24,058 bases of DNA, taken from positions 1 to 24,058 of the forward strand of contig JBPCOB010000115.1 of assembly GCA_051000715.1 (NCBI GenBank), written 5' to 3'. The notes beneath the pieces are model-generated. The model was not told the DNA's origin, did no database searches, and worked only from the letters and a program-made list of their open reading frames with translations. This DNA is from JBPCOB01 sp051000715 (lineage in GTDB: Bacteria; Actinomycetota; Actinomycetes; JALYNC01). The position numbers and the translations under genes were made by a program. Each line of letters starts with the position of its first letter. Within the stretch, counting starts at the first letter, position 1. This document shows positions 15,850 to 23,830 of the stretch, one piece after another.

Positions 15850-17645
15850 TCCGTAACCACGAGGCCGGGACGCTGCGCGCCGGGGATGCGGGCAGCGCCG
15901 TCACGCTGGCCGGCTGGGTGGCCCGCCGGCGGGACCACGGCGGTGTGATCTTCATCGACCTCCGGGACGCCTCGGGGGTCGTACAGGTCGTCTTCCGGGA
16001 GGACGAGCCGGCCACCGCTGCCGCTCGGTTGCGGGCCGAGTTCTGCGTGCTGGTGACCGGCACCGTGGGTGCCCGACCCGCCGGCAACGAGAACCCCGAG
16101 CTGCCGACCGGCGAGGTGGAGGTCAACGCGTCCGAGCTGGAGGTGCTTTCGCCCGCCGAGCCGCTGCCGTTCCCCATCGAGGGCCAGGCGGGCGCCGTCG
16201 ACGAGGTGTTGCGCTACCGCTACCGCTACCTCGACCTGCGGCGCGCCGGCCCGGCGGGGGCCCTGCGCACCCGCGCGCAGGTCACCCGGATCATCCGCCG
16301 GGTCATGGACGAAGCCGGCTTCCTCGACATCGAGACGCCGTACCTCACCCGGTCCACCCCCGAGGGCGCCCGCGACTTCATCGTGCCGGTGCGGCTGCAA
16401 CCCGGGCACTGGTACGCGCTGCCCCAGTCGCCCCAGCTGTTCAAGCAGCTGCTGATGGTCGCCGGGCTGGAGCGCTACTACCAGATCGCGCGCTGCTTCC
16501 GGGACGAGGACTTCCGCGCCGACCGGACCCAGGAGTTCAGCCAGCTCGACATCGAGATGTCCTTTCTGGACGAGGAGGACGTCTTCGCGCTGACCGAGCG
16601 CCTGCTCGTGGCGCTGTGGCGGGAGATCCTCGGCGTGGAGCTGGCGACGCCCTTTCCCCGGTTGACCTACGCCGAAGCCATGGCGCGCTACGGCTCGGAC
16701 AAGCCCGACCTGCGCTACGGGCTCGAGCTGGTCGACCTGACCAAGCACTTCGCCGGCACGGAGTTCCGGGTCTTCCAGGCCGAGCACGTCGGGGCGGTGG
16801 TGCTCCCGGGCGGCGCCGGGTCGACCCGGCGGGAGCTGGACGGCTGGCAGGAGTGGGCCCGCGGAAGGGGCGCCAAGGGTCTGGCCTACGTCCTCGTCGA
16901 CGCCGACGGCTCCGTGCGCGGCCCCATCGCCAAGAACCTCTCCGAGGCCGAGGTCTCGGGGTTGGTGGAGGCAGCGGGGGCGTCTGCCGGTGACGCGATC
17001 TTCTTCGCCGCCGCAGCCCGGCGCGAGGCACTCGAGCTGCTCGGTGCGGTTCGGGTGGCGATCGCGGCCCAGCTCGGGATGGCCCGCGAAGGGGACTGGC
17101 GCTTCCTGTGGGTGACCGACTTCCCGATGTTCGAGCCGACCGACGACGGCGGCTGGACCGCCGTCCACCACCCGTTCACCGCACCGACGCCGGAGTGGGC
17201 GGACCGCTTCGCCGACGAGCCCGGAGCCGCCCTGGCCCGGGCGTACGACGTCGTGGGCAACGGCATGGAGCTGGGCGGTGGGTCGATCCGGATCCACTCC
17301 GGTGAGATGCAGCAGCGGGTCTTCGACGTCATCGGGCTCTCCCGGGCCGAGGCCGAGTCGAAGTTCGGCTTCCTGCTGGAGGCGTTCAAGTATGGGCCGC
17401 CCCCGCACGGCGGGATCGCCGTGGGCCTGGACCGGCTCGCGGCGGTCCTGGCGGGGACCGACGCGATCCGTGAGGTGATGGCTTTTCCGAAGGCGTCCTC
17501 GGGCGGTGACCCGCTCACCGGCGCCCCGACACCCATCACCCCCCAGCAGCGGAAGGAGGCCGGCGTCGACGTTCGCCCAGGGGCCGCCGCGCCGGTGCCG
17601 AACCGCCCCGCCGGCGAGACCCGCCCGGACTCCGCCCGCGGCTGA
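15846..17645 (+). CDS. aspS: Aspartyl-tRNA synthetase, probably non-discriminating (Asp/Asn)
   Basis: The product is 599 residues. It is a class IIb synthetase with an N-terminal OB anticodon domain (~1-105), catalytic motif 2 FRDEDFRADRTQEFSQLD (~217-234), an inserted GAD domain (~290-410) and motif 3 GGIAVGLDRLAAVLAG (~521-536). The anticodon-binding region has His31 (RRRDHGGVIFIDLRD) and Gly80 (GARPAGN), the residues associated with non-discriminating enzymes that also charge tRNA-Asn; discriminating enzymes such as that of E. coli have Leu at the first position. Asp-tRNA-Asn would then be amidated by GatCAB. The GTG overlaps the hisS stop by four bases. The C-terminus has a ~35-residue Pro/Ala/Arg-rich extension after KEAGVDV. 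Confidence 0.96.
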   Translation: MIRNHEAGTLRAGDAGSAVTLAGWVARRRDHGGVIFIDLRDASGVVQVVFREDEPATAAARLRAEFCVLVTGTVGARPAGNENPELPTGEVEVNASELEVLSPAEPLPFPIEGQAGAVDEVLRYRYRYLDLRRAGPAGALRTRAQVTRIIRRVMDEAGFLDIETPYLTRSTPEGARDFIVPVRLQPGHWYALPQSPQLFKQLLMVAGLERYYQIARCFRDEDFRADRTQEFSQLDIEMSFLDEEDVFALTERLLVALWREILGVELATPFPRLTYAEAMARYGSDKPDLRYGLELVDLTKHFAGTEFRVFQAEHVGAVVLPGGAGSTRRELDGWQEWARGRGAKGLAYVLVDADGSVRGPIAKNLSEAEVSGLVEAAGASAGDAIFFAAAARREALELLGAVRVAIAAQLGMAREGDWRFLWVTDFPMFEPTDDGGWTAVHHPFTAPTPEWADRFADEPGAALARAYDVVGNGMELGGGSIRIHSGEMQQRVFDVIGLSRAEAESKFGFLLEAFKYGPPPHGGIAVGLDRLAAVLAGTDAIREVMAFPKASSGGDPLTGAPTPITPQQRKEAGVDVRPGAAAPVPNRPAGETRPDSARG

Positions 17646-17657
17646 CGCTCGACCGCC

Positions 17658-17672
17658 CGTTCGACACGAACG
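17658..17672 (+). terminator. Hairpin after aspS
   Basis: CGTTCG (17658-17663), loop ACA, CGAACG (17667-17672) form a perfect 6-bp stem 12 bases after the aspS stop. There is no T-tract, so it is a possible terminator or an operator-like palindrome. Confidence 0.35.
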
Positions 17673-17745
17673 ATCAGATGACACACCGCACCGCGCCGCA
17701 CCGCGCCAGGTGGTGCAGCAGCTCGTGGGCAGGGCACGGTCCCCG

Positions 17746-17839
17746 CCCACTTTACTCGTTGAGACATGCGGGTCCGGCCCGATTCGCCCTGTTTGTACCC
17801 CACGCCGCCGAGCAAAGTCTCAGGTGACGAGCAAAGTGG
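17746..17839. repeat. Imperfect inverted repeat with CGAGyAAAGT motifs
   Basis: The left arm 17746-17765 and right arm 17817-17839 are inverted copies differing by one base and a 4-base GGTG insertion in the right arm; the loop is 51 bases. The decamer CGAGCAAAGT occurs at 17809-17818 and 17828-17837 (19 bases apart) and as an inverted one-mismatch copy (ACTTTACTCG) at 17749-17758. It could be the ends of a very small or deleted mobile element, or an operator with three half-sites. I see no transposase nearby. Confidence 0.6.
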
Positions 17840-18047
17840 ACGGAAAGGGCCGCGGTGCGGCGCTAGGCCAGGCCGGTCCGGCGCCACGCCGGCTTGCGTG
17901 CAGTTGTCGGGGAGGCTCGAGCGGCGGACACCCGTCAGCTACTAGGAAGCTGCGCTTACAGGCCACGGGCACACACCGGCCGCGCCAGGCGAGACCCGCC
18001 GGAAAACCGGTCGCGCGGGTGCGCCGACCTGCGCGACCGTGGGGGGC

Positions 18048-19043
18048 ATGGAGGTCACCTGGCTCGATCCGGCGCGGCTGGACCGTCGCGACGTGGACGC
18101 AGCGGTCGCCGTCCTGGAGGCGGCCCGCCAGGTCGACTGCCCGCACGAGCTGAGCCCGACCACCACGGCGTACGCCGCCAGGCTCCGCCATGGCTGGGAC
18201 GGCACCCCGCCGCTGGCCGGGCTGGCCAGGGACGGCGACGGCCGGGTGACCGGGGTGCTCGAGGTGGTATTGCCGCACTGGGACAACACCCACACGGGGT
18301 GGGTCGAGCCGACCGTGGACCCGCTGGCCCGCCGACAGGGCATCGGCCGCCGGTTGTTCGAGACCGGCGTGGACACGATCCGGGCCGCCGGGCGCTCACT
18401 CGTCCTCGCCGACTGCTTCGACCTGCCCCCTGCCGTGGCGTTCGCCAAGGCGATGGGGCTCGACCGGGTGTCCGAGGAGGTGCAGCGACGGCAGGACCTG
18501 CGCCGATTGGACCGGTCCCACCTGGACCACGCGCTCACCGCCGCCCGGGAGCTGGCCGGCGGGTACGAAGTGGTGCGGCTCCCCGGCCGGACGCCGCAGG
18601 ACCTCCTCGACGAGGTCGTCGAAATGACCGCAGCGATCAACGACGCGCCTGTCGACGACTTCGACGTCGAGGACGACGTGTTCAGCCCGGAGCGGATCCG
18701 GGCGTTCGAGGCGGCGCAGGTGTCCCAGGGCCGGCGGCTCTACCGCCTGGTCGCTCGTGAGCGGACCACCGGCGTCCTCGCCGGGCACACCGTGGTGGCG
18801 GTGGACATGGAGCGTCCGGGCTACGCCGAGCAGCTCGACACGAGCGTGCTCCGCGCCCATCGCGGTCATCGCCTCGGTGTGCTGCTCAAGGCCTCGATGG
18901 TGCACTGGCTCGACGAAGAGGAGCCGCAGCTGCGGGTCGTCGACACCTGGAACGCAGCCTCGAACGCCCACATGATCGCCGTGAACGAGGCGCTCGGGTA
19001 CTCCGTGGTCGCCCGGGGGATCGGCTGGCAGCGACACCTGTAG
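18048..19043 (+). CDS. Tandem GNAT-domain acetyltransferase
   Basis: The product is 331 residues with two GNAT folds, similar in layout to mycothiol synthase-like proteins of actinobacteria. The first repeat has the acetyl-CoA loop as RRQGIG (in VDPLARRQGIGRRLFETGV, ~residues 91-109). The second is weaker, with VLRAHRGHRLGVLLKASMVHWL (~266-287), and ends with NAHMIAVNEALGYSVVARG, the usual GNAT beta-alpha end. The acceptor substrate is unknown; it is probably not MshD itself, because I do not see the expected neighbours or recognise its specific signature. I chose ATG 18048 with a G-rich stretch (GGGGGG) directly upstream; a GTG three codons earlier (18039) is an alternative. It appears to be a single-gene unit. 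Confidence 0.85.
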   Translation: MEVTWLDPARLDRRDVDAAVAVLEAARQVDCPHELSPTTTAYAARLRHGWDGTPPLAGLARDGDGRVTGVLEVVLPHWDNTHTGWVEPTVDPLARRQGIGRRLFETGVDTIRAAGRSLVLADCFDLPPAVAFAKAMGLDRVSEEVQRRQDLRRLDRSHLDHALTAARELAGGYEVVRLPGRTPQDLLDEVVEMTAAINDAPVDDFDVEDDVFSPERIRAFEAAQVSQGRRLYRLVARERTTGVLAGHTVVAVDMERPGYAEQLDTSVLRAHRGHRLGVLLKASMVHWLDEEEPQLRVVDTWNAASNAHMIAVNEALGYSVVARGIGWQRHL

Positions 19044-19044
19044 C

Positions 19045-19063
19045 ACCCGGTGACGTGCCGGGT
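19045..19063. terminator. Hairpin after the tandem GNAT gene
   Basis: ACCCGG (19045-19050), loop TGACGTG, CCGGGT (19058-19063) form a perfect 6-bp stem two bases after the GNAT stop, in the gap between convergent genes. The GC-rich stem without T-tract is common for actinobacterial terminators. Confidence 0.4.
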
Positions 19064-19156
19064 CTCGGGCTCGCCCCGGAGGAAACGGCCGGACTCCAGC
19101 CGTACGCCGGACGGGACGCTCGTGGACCTCGATGCGATGCACGGCGCTCGACCCCC

Positions 19157-19572
19157 TCAGCACCGGTGCAGCAGGCCGCTGGTGAAGTGGTGGTCGGCGG
19201 CGTAACCCAGCCGGTCGTACAGACGCAGGCCCACCGGTTGTCCGCGTACACCCCGAGGGTGACCAGGTCGAACTCGGCCAGCAGCCGGCGGGTCAGCCAG
19301 CCGGTCACCGCCGTACCGAGGCCGTGTCCGCGACACTCGGGTCGGGTGGCCGGGCCCGACACGTGGCGGACGTCCGAGAGGTAGCGCACCCGCCCCTGCG
19401 CATCGATCCCCATCCATCCGACCGCGCCGTCGAACGACCAGGCTGGTCCCAGGCGCCTGGCGCCTCGGAGCTGGCTGCGGACGAAGGGGTCCGATCTGGT
19501 GGCCGCCAGCAGCTCGGCCGGCCCGGCCGGTGGTGGAGCATCCGGCCACAGGCTAACGCCCCACAACCGCAC
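19157..19572 (-). pseudogene. Small GNAT acetyltransferase with a one-base frameshift
   Basis: About 138 residues if repaired. The first part (from GTG 19572) reads WSFDGAVGWMGIDAQGRVRY, then RGHGLGTAVTGWLTRRLL, whose RGHGLG is the acetyl-CoA loop, then LVTLGVYADN. At about 19236 the frame changes: the continuing frame gives nonsense, while the next frame gives VGLRLYDRLGYAADHHFTSGLLHRC and TGA at 19157, the normal GNAT ending. One missing C (AACCGGTG where AACCCGGTG would restore ADNPVGLRLYDRLGYA) explains it. Because both halves are otherwise clean, this is either a very recent mutation or a sequencing error in a C run. It lies 17 bases after the MMPL gene on the same strand, without an obvious ribosome site. 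Confidence 0.75.
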
Positions 19573-19589
19573 CGGGCGCTGCGGCCCGC

Positions 19590-21761
19590 TCAACGGACCG
19601 GCTGTGCCGCCTCGTCGTCGTGCGCCGCCGTGCGCTGTTGTGGCAACACGAACGCGGAGGCTTTCTCGCCCTCCCGCAGCCCGAACCGGTCGTGCAGCCG
19701 GCGCAGCGGCGCAGGCGCCCACCAGTTCCAGTCTCCGAGCAGCGACATCGTGGCCGGCACCAGCAGCACCCGGATCAGGGTCGCGTCGATCAGGACGGCG
19801 AGCGCCAGGGCCAGGCCCATCTCCTTGATGCCGACCATCTGGCCAGCCGCGAAGCCGGCGAACACGATGATGATCAGCAACGCTGCCGAGGTGATGATCT
19901 GCCCGCTGCGCTGCAGCCCGATGGCCACGGCGTCCGCGTTGCTGTGGCCCGCGTCGTACAGCTCCTTGATCCGCGCCAGCAGGAAGACCTCGTAGTCCAT
20001 CGACAGCCCGTAGGCGAACACGAACACGATGATCGGCACCCAGGTCTCGATGGCACCCGTCGGCGTAAAGCCCAGCGGCCCGGACAGGTGGCCCTCCTGG
20101 AAGATCCACACCAGCGCGCCGAAGGACGCTCCGAGGGACAGCACGTTCATGACCAGCGCCTTGATCGGCACCAGCACCGAGCCCGTCATCAGGAAGAGCA
20201 GCACGAACGACGCCAGGGCGATCATCCCCAGGGCCTTCGGGAGCCCGTCCCGGATGGCGGCCTGGAAGTCGGCGAGGTACGCCGCGTCGCCGGTGACGTA
20301 GGTGGGGAAGTCCGGCCGTTCCTGCCGTAGCCGCTCCACCAACGCCAGTGCGGTCCTACCCTGGGTGGGCCCCTGCGGCGTGACCTCCACCGCGCTGACG
20401 GCTCCGGTGTAGCCGGTGCGGACCGATGCGCCCACCGTACCGGGAAGACCGCGCAGGGAGTCCGCGTACGCCCCAACTCGAGGGTCCTCGGCCGGCAGCG
20501 GGATCGCCACGATGACCGGGTCGGCCCCCTCGCCGGCAAAGCCGCTGGAGATGCGGTCGGCAACCTGCCTAGTCTCGAAGGACTTCGGCAGCAGGTTGGA
20601 GCCGCCGTTCTGGTAGCGGGCGCTGAGGAACGGCACCGCGACGGCGGCCAGGGCGAGTGCCACTACCAGAATGACCGGCAGCGGGCGCCGCTGCACCCGG
20701 CGGGCCAGGCGGTAGAAGGCGCCGTCATCCGCGCGTGGCGTCGCCGGCGACTTGATGCGCCGGCCCCACAGGCCCAGCAGCGCCGGAACGAGGGTGAGCG
20801 CGCCGGCCAGGGCGACGAGAATCACGCCGACACCGGCCGCACCGAACGAGCGGTAGGTCGGGTCGTCGAAGAGCAGCAGCCCGCCGAGGGACACCGCGAC
20901 GGTGAGCGCGGAGAACGCGATGGTGCGACCTGCCGTCGCCGAGGTGCGCTCGACGGCGGCCGGCACGTCGAAGCCGTGTGAGCGCTCCTCGCGGAACCGG
21001 CTGACGATGAGCAGGCAGTAGTCGATCGCCAGGCCCAGGCCCATCACCGTGACCACCGACACGACGTTGGGCGACACGTCGGCGACGTAGCTGAAGCCGA
21101 GCAGCAGCAGCAGCGTCCCGGCGATGCTGGCGATCGCGCCGAGGAACGGCAGCCCGGCCGCGACCAGGCCGCCGAAAATCAAGATCATGACTACCAGCGC
21201 GATCGGCAGGCTGATGAACTCGCCACGCTGCAGGTCCGAGTTGACCGTCGCGTTGATCTCCTCGTCGAGCAGGTGGTTGCCGCCAACCATCACCGTGGCG
21301 CCGTCCAGGCCGGCACCGATCCCGCGAAGCCGCTCGATGGTGGCGTTGACTGCCTTGTCGAATCGGGCGTCGGGGAGGTTGCGGCGAAGGTCGACGACTA
21401 CCAGGCTGGCTCGCCCGTCGCGGGCTCGCAGCTTCGGCTCGCGGGTGGAGTAGTAGTCGTAGACGGCCGCGACGTCCGGGATCGCCCTCACATCGGCCAC
21501 CGCCCCGGTGACCGCCCGCCGAGTGGCCGGATCGTCGACCGGCGCCCGGTCTACGACGCCGAGGATCCGGGCGCCGGTGGTGGCGGCCGTGTGCAGCAGC
21601 TTGCCGCCGCGTACCGACTCGGCCGACTTCGCGCCCTCGGAGTCACTCATCCGGCCGAAGACGGAGCTGCCCACACCGAAGCCGACCAGCAGCAGCACGA
21701 GCCAGCCCAGGGCTACCGCGCGGCGTCGTCGGTAGGAGAACCGACCCAGGGCAGCGAACAT
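19590..21761 (-). CDS. MMPL/RND-family membrane transporter
   Basis: The product is 723 residues. MMPL proteins are 12-span RND-type exporters driven by the proton gradient, moving lipids or hydrophobic compounds in actinobacteria; the substrate here is unknown. The layout is canonical: TM1 after a basic FSYRRRRAVALGW, a ~130-residue outer domain, TM2-6 including the proton-relay D-Y pair in LGLAIDYCLLIVSRFREERS, TM7 (LPVILVVALALAAVAVP), a second outer domain, and TM8-12 with FAYGLSMDYEVFLLARIKELYDAG. A basic cytoplasmic tail ends it. I chose ATG 21761 because GGGGAG is 9 bases upstream and the family normally starts just before the first helix; a TTG at 21797 is the upstream limit. It is divergent from rarA. 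Confidence 0.92.
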   Translation of the reverse strand: MFAALGRFSYRRRRAVALGWLVLLLVGFGVGSSVFGRMSDSEGAKSAESVRGGKLLHTAATTGARILGVVDRAPVDDPATRRAVTGAVADVRAIPDVAAVYDYYSTREPKLRARDGRASLVVVDLRRNLPDARFDKAVNATIERLRGIGAGLDGATVMVGGNHLLDEEINATVNSDLQRGEFISLPIALVVMILIFGGLVAAGLPFLGAIASIAGTLLLLLGFSYVADVSPNVVSVVTVMGLGLAIDYCLLIVSRFREERSHGFDVPAAVERTSATAGRTIAFSALTVAVSLGGLLLFDDPTYRSFGAAGVGVILVALAGALTLVPALLGLWGRRIKSPATPRADDGAFYRLARRVQRRPLPVILVVALALAAVAVPFLSARYQNGGSNLLPKSFETRQVADRISSGFAGEGADPVIVAIPLPAEDPRVGAYADSLRGLPGTVGASVRTGYTGAVSAVEVTPQGPTQGRTALALVERLRQERPDFPTYVTGDAAYLADFQAAIRDGLPKALGMIALASFVLLFLMTGSVLVPIKALVMNVLSLGASFGALVWIFQEGHLSGPLGFTPTGAIETWVPIIVFVFAYGLSMDYEVFLLARIKELYDAGHSNADAVAIGLQRSGQIITSAALLIIIVFAGFAAGQMVGIKEMGLALALAVLIDATLIRVLLVPATMSLLGDWNWWAPAPLRRLHDRFGLREGEKASAFVLPQQRTAAHDDEAAQPVR

Positions 21762-21823
21762 GCTGGCAGGCTCCCCGAAGGCGCATCCGATGGTCAAGCT
21801 CCGCGACTCAACATGCCGGGCCC

Positions 21824-21829
21824 TACCCT
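21824..21829 (+). promoter_or_regulatory. Candidate -10 element of a leaderless rarA transcript
   Basis: TACCCT sits 6 bases before the rarA ATG, the spacing seen for leaderless actinobacterial messages, and no good ribosome site precedes the ATG. No convincing -35 was found. Confidence 0.35.
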
Positions 21830-21835
21830 CGGCGG

Positions 21836-23266
21836 ATGGCCGGAGAGTCGCTCTTCGATGCCGCCGCCCGCGATGCCGAGGCGGCCGTGGCGCCGCTCGC
21901 TGTCCGGATGCGGCCTCGTACGTTGGACGAGATCGTGGGCCAACGCCACCTGCTCGGCCCGGGCACGCCGCTGCGCCGACTGGTCGAGGGCGACGTAGCC
22001 ATGTCGCTGTTCCTCTGGGGACCGCCAGGCACCGGCAAGACCACGCTCGCCCACGTCCTGTCGCAGGCGACCCGACGCCGGTTCGTCCAGCTATCGGCGG
22101 TGACGGCCGGCGTGAAGGACGTCCGCGCAGTGATCGAGGGGGCGCGGACGGCGCTGGGCATGTCCGGCGCGCAGACCGTCCTGTTCATCGACGAGGTGCA
22201 CCGGTTCTCCAAGACCCAGCAGGACGCGCTGCTGCCGGCGGTGGAGAACCGCTGGGTCACGCTGGTCGCCGCCACCACGGAGAACCCGTTCTTCTCGGTG
22301 ATCTCCCCATTGCTGTCCCGCTCGCTGCTGCTGACGCTCGAGCCGCTGTCCGACGACGAGGTCCGCAGCGTCGTACGCCGCGCGCTCGCCGACCCCCGCG
22401 GCCTCGCCGAGTCGCTCGAGCTGCCGGCGGAGACGCTCGAGCACCTGGTCCGGATCGCCGGTGGCGACGCCCGCCGCGCGCTCACCGCGCTCGAGGCGGG
22501 GGCCGGTGCCGCGGCGGCCGCGGGCGCGGGCCACCTGGACCTGGCCACGCTGGAGGCAGCGGTCGATCGGGCGGCGGTGCGCTACGACCGGGACGGCGAC
22601 CAGAACTACGACGTCGTGAGCGCGTTCATCAAGAGCATGCGTGGCGGCGATGTCGACGCAGCGCTGCACTACCTGGCCCGGATGATCGAGGCGGGGGAGG
22701 ACCCCCGGTTCATCGCCCGTCGGATGGTGATCCTGGCCAGCGAGGACATCGGGCTCGCCGATCCGAGCGCCCTGCCGTTGGCCGTCGCGGCGGCCCAGGC
22801 ACTCGAGCTCATCGGCCTGCCGGAGGCCCGGCTCAACCTGGCCCAGGCGGTGATCCACCTATCGCTGGCGCCGAAGTCCAACGCCGTGATCGCGGCTGTC
22901 GACAGCGCCACCGCCGATCTGCGGGCCGGTCGGACCGGCCCCGTTCCCGCGCACCTGCGCGACGCCCATTACGCCGGCGCGCACCAGCTCGCCCATGGCC
23001 AGGGGTACCGGTATCCGCACGACTTCCCGGGCGGCGTGGTACGGCAGCAGTACGCGCCGGATGCCGTCGTCGGACGGAACTACTACGCGCCGTCGCCGTA
23101 CGGCGAGGAAGGTCGCGCCGGTGACCGTGTGGGGGAGCTGCGTGCGGTGCTGCGCGGCGCGGCGACGGCGGCAGGGGAGCGGGCGGGATTTCGTCCGAGG
23201 TGCACGCCGGTGCCGCCGACCGAGACCGAACTGGCCGAGAGTGGCCCGCACGACCCAGCCGAGTGA
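21836..23266 (+). CDS. rarA: Replication-associated recombination protein A (RarA/MgsA, Mgs1/WRNIP1 family)
   Basis: The product is 476 residues. It is an AAA+ clamp-loader-like ATPase that acts at stalled replication forks with SSB. LFD near the N-terminus and PLAVRMRPRTLDEIVGQRHL (~20-39) are family hallmarks. Walker A GPPGTGKT is at 62-69, Walker B LFIDEVHRF near 115-123, sensor 1 AATTENPFF, the arginine finger region ISPLLSRS, and sensor 2 GGDARRALTALEAG. The C-terminal tetramerisation domain has SAFIKSMRGGDVDAALHYLARM, FIARRMVILASEDIGLADP, a PEARLNLAQAVIHLSLAPKSN block and HLRDAHYAGA. It is slightly longer than the bacterial average owing to a ~40-residue tail. It is divergent from MMPL with 74 bases between starts. 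Confidence 0.96.
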   Translation: MAGESLFDAAARDAEAAVAPLAVRMRPRTLDEIVGQRHLLGPGTPLRRLVEGDVAMSLFLWGPPGTGKTTLAHVLSQATRRRFVQLSAVTAGVKDVRAVIEGARTALGMSGAQTVLFIDEVHRFSKTQQDALLPAVENRWVTLVAATTENPFFSVISPLLSRSLLLTLEPLSDDEVRSVVRRALADPRGLAESLELPAETLEHLVRIAGGDARRALTALEAGAGAAAAAGAGHLDLATLEAAVDRAAVRYDRDGDQNYDVVSAFIKSMRGGDVDAALHYLARMIEAGEDPRFIARRMVILASEDIGLADPSALPLAVAAAQALELIGLPEARLNLAQAVIHLSLAPKSNAVIAAVDSATADLRAGRTGPVPAHLRDAHYAGAHQLAHGQGYRYPHDFPGGVVRQQYAPDAVVGRNYYAPSPYGEEGRAGDRVGELRAVLRGAATAAGERAGFRPRCTPVPPTETELAESGPHDPAE

Positions 23267-23337
23267 CCTCGGCGGCCCCGCCGCGTCGCTAGCCGCGCGG
23301 AGCAAATAGGCCGGTGCAGCAGCGACGTTCAACCGGC

Positions 23338-23343
23338 TAACCT
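23338..23343 (+). promoter_or_regulatory. Possible -10 element for the DUF948 gene
   Basis: TAACCT at 23338-23343, in the 120-base rarA to DUF948 gap, would give a leader of about 37 bases before the ATG. No strong -35 is seen, so this is tentative. Confidence 0.25.
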
Positions 23344-23386
23344 CGGCGGTCGCCGTACGACCGACTAGACAAGGAGCGATCGCCGC

Positions 23387-23827
23387 ATGCTGACCGGTGG
23401 CCAGGTCGCGGGGCTCATCATCGCCGTCTTCTGGGCGATCCTGGTGTGTTTCCTCGCCTACGTGCTCATCCAGCTCGGCAAGGTGCTCGCTGAGGCCACC
23501 CGGCTGGTCGCCGGGCTCTCGGAGCAGTCGGTGCCGCTGCTCGGCCAGGTCACCACCTCGGTGGTCCACGTCAACGCCGAGCTCGAGCGGGTCGACGCCA
23601 TCACGGCCAACGTGCAGTCGGTGACCGGCAACGTCTCGGCCCTGACCGCGCTGTTCGCGGCCACGCTGGGCGGGCCGGTCGTCAAGGCGGCGGCGTTCTC
23701 CTACGGCGTGCGCCGGGCGCTCGGCGTACGCCGGCGCGGCGAGGTGGAGAGCCGGGTCAAGGCGGCGATGAAGGCCGACCGCACAGCCGCCCGCGGACGT
23801 CGGCGCGGCTCCAGCCCGGTGGGCTGA
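23387..23827 (+). CDS. DUF948 domain membrane protein
   Basis: The product is 146 residues. One N-terminal membrane segment (~6-30, GQVAGLIIAVFWAILVCFLAYVLIQL) is followed by a region with heptad-like spacing (LGKVLAEATRLV, then ELERVDAITANVQSVTGNVSAL) likely to form a coiled coil, and a basic C-terminal tail. DUF948 proteins are of unknown function; the family includes general stress-like proteins. The ATG at 23387 has AGGAG 10 bases upstream. Three bases separate its stop from the next GTG, so the two genes are one unit. In actinobacteria the DUF948-DUF6167 pair usually precedes alaS. Confidence 0.88.
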   Translation: MLTGGQVAGLIIAVFWAILVCFLAYVLIQLGKVLAEATRLVAGLSEQSVPLLGQVTTSVVHVNAELERVDAITANVQSVTGNVSALTALFAATLGGPVVKAAAFSYGVRRALGVRRRGEVESRVKAAMKADRTAARGRRRGSSPVG

Positions 23828-23830
23828 GCG

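Larger units (their letters stand above)
17646..18047. other. Spacer between aspS and GNAT gene
   Basis: About 400 bases without a recognisable gene. It holds a hairpin 12 bases after the aspS stop (17658-17672), an imperfect inverted repeat pair (17746-17765 / 17817-17839) with a thrice-repeated CGAGyAAAGT motif, and then unassigned sequence leading to the GNAT start. It is visibly less GC-rich around 17748-17840 than the flanking genes. No tRNA or conserved RNA fold was recognised. Confidence 0.6.

Noticed and set aside
15396..17750. 784-codon minus-strand open frame opposite aspS
   Set aside because: Shadow frame caused by high GC at the third codon position of aspS. There is no start signal or recognisable domain.
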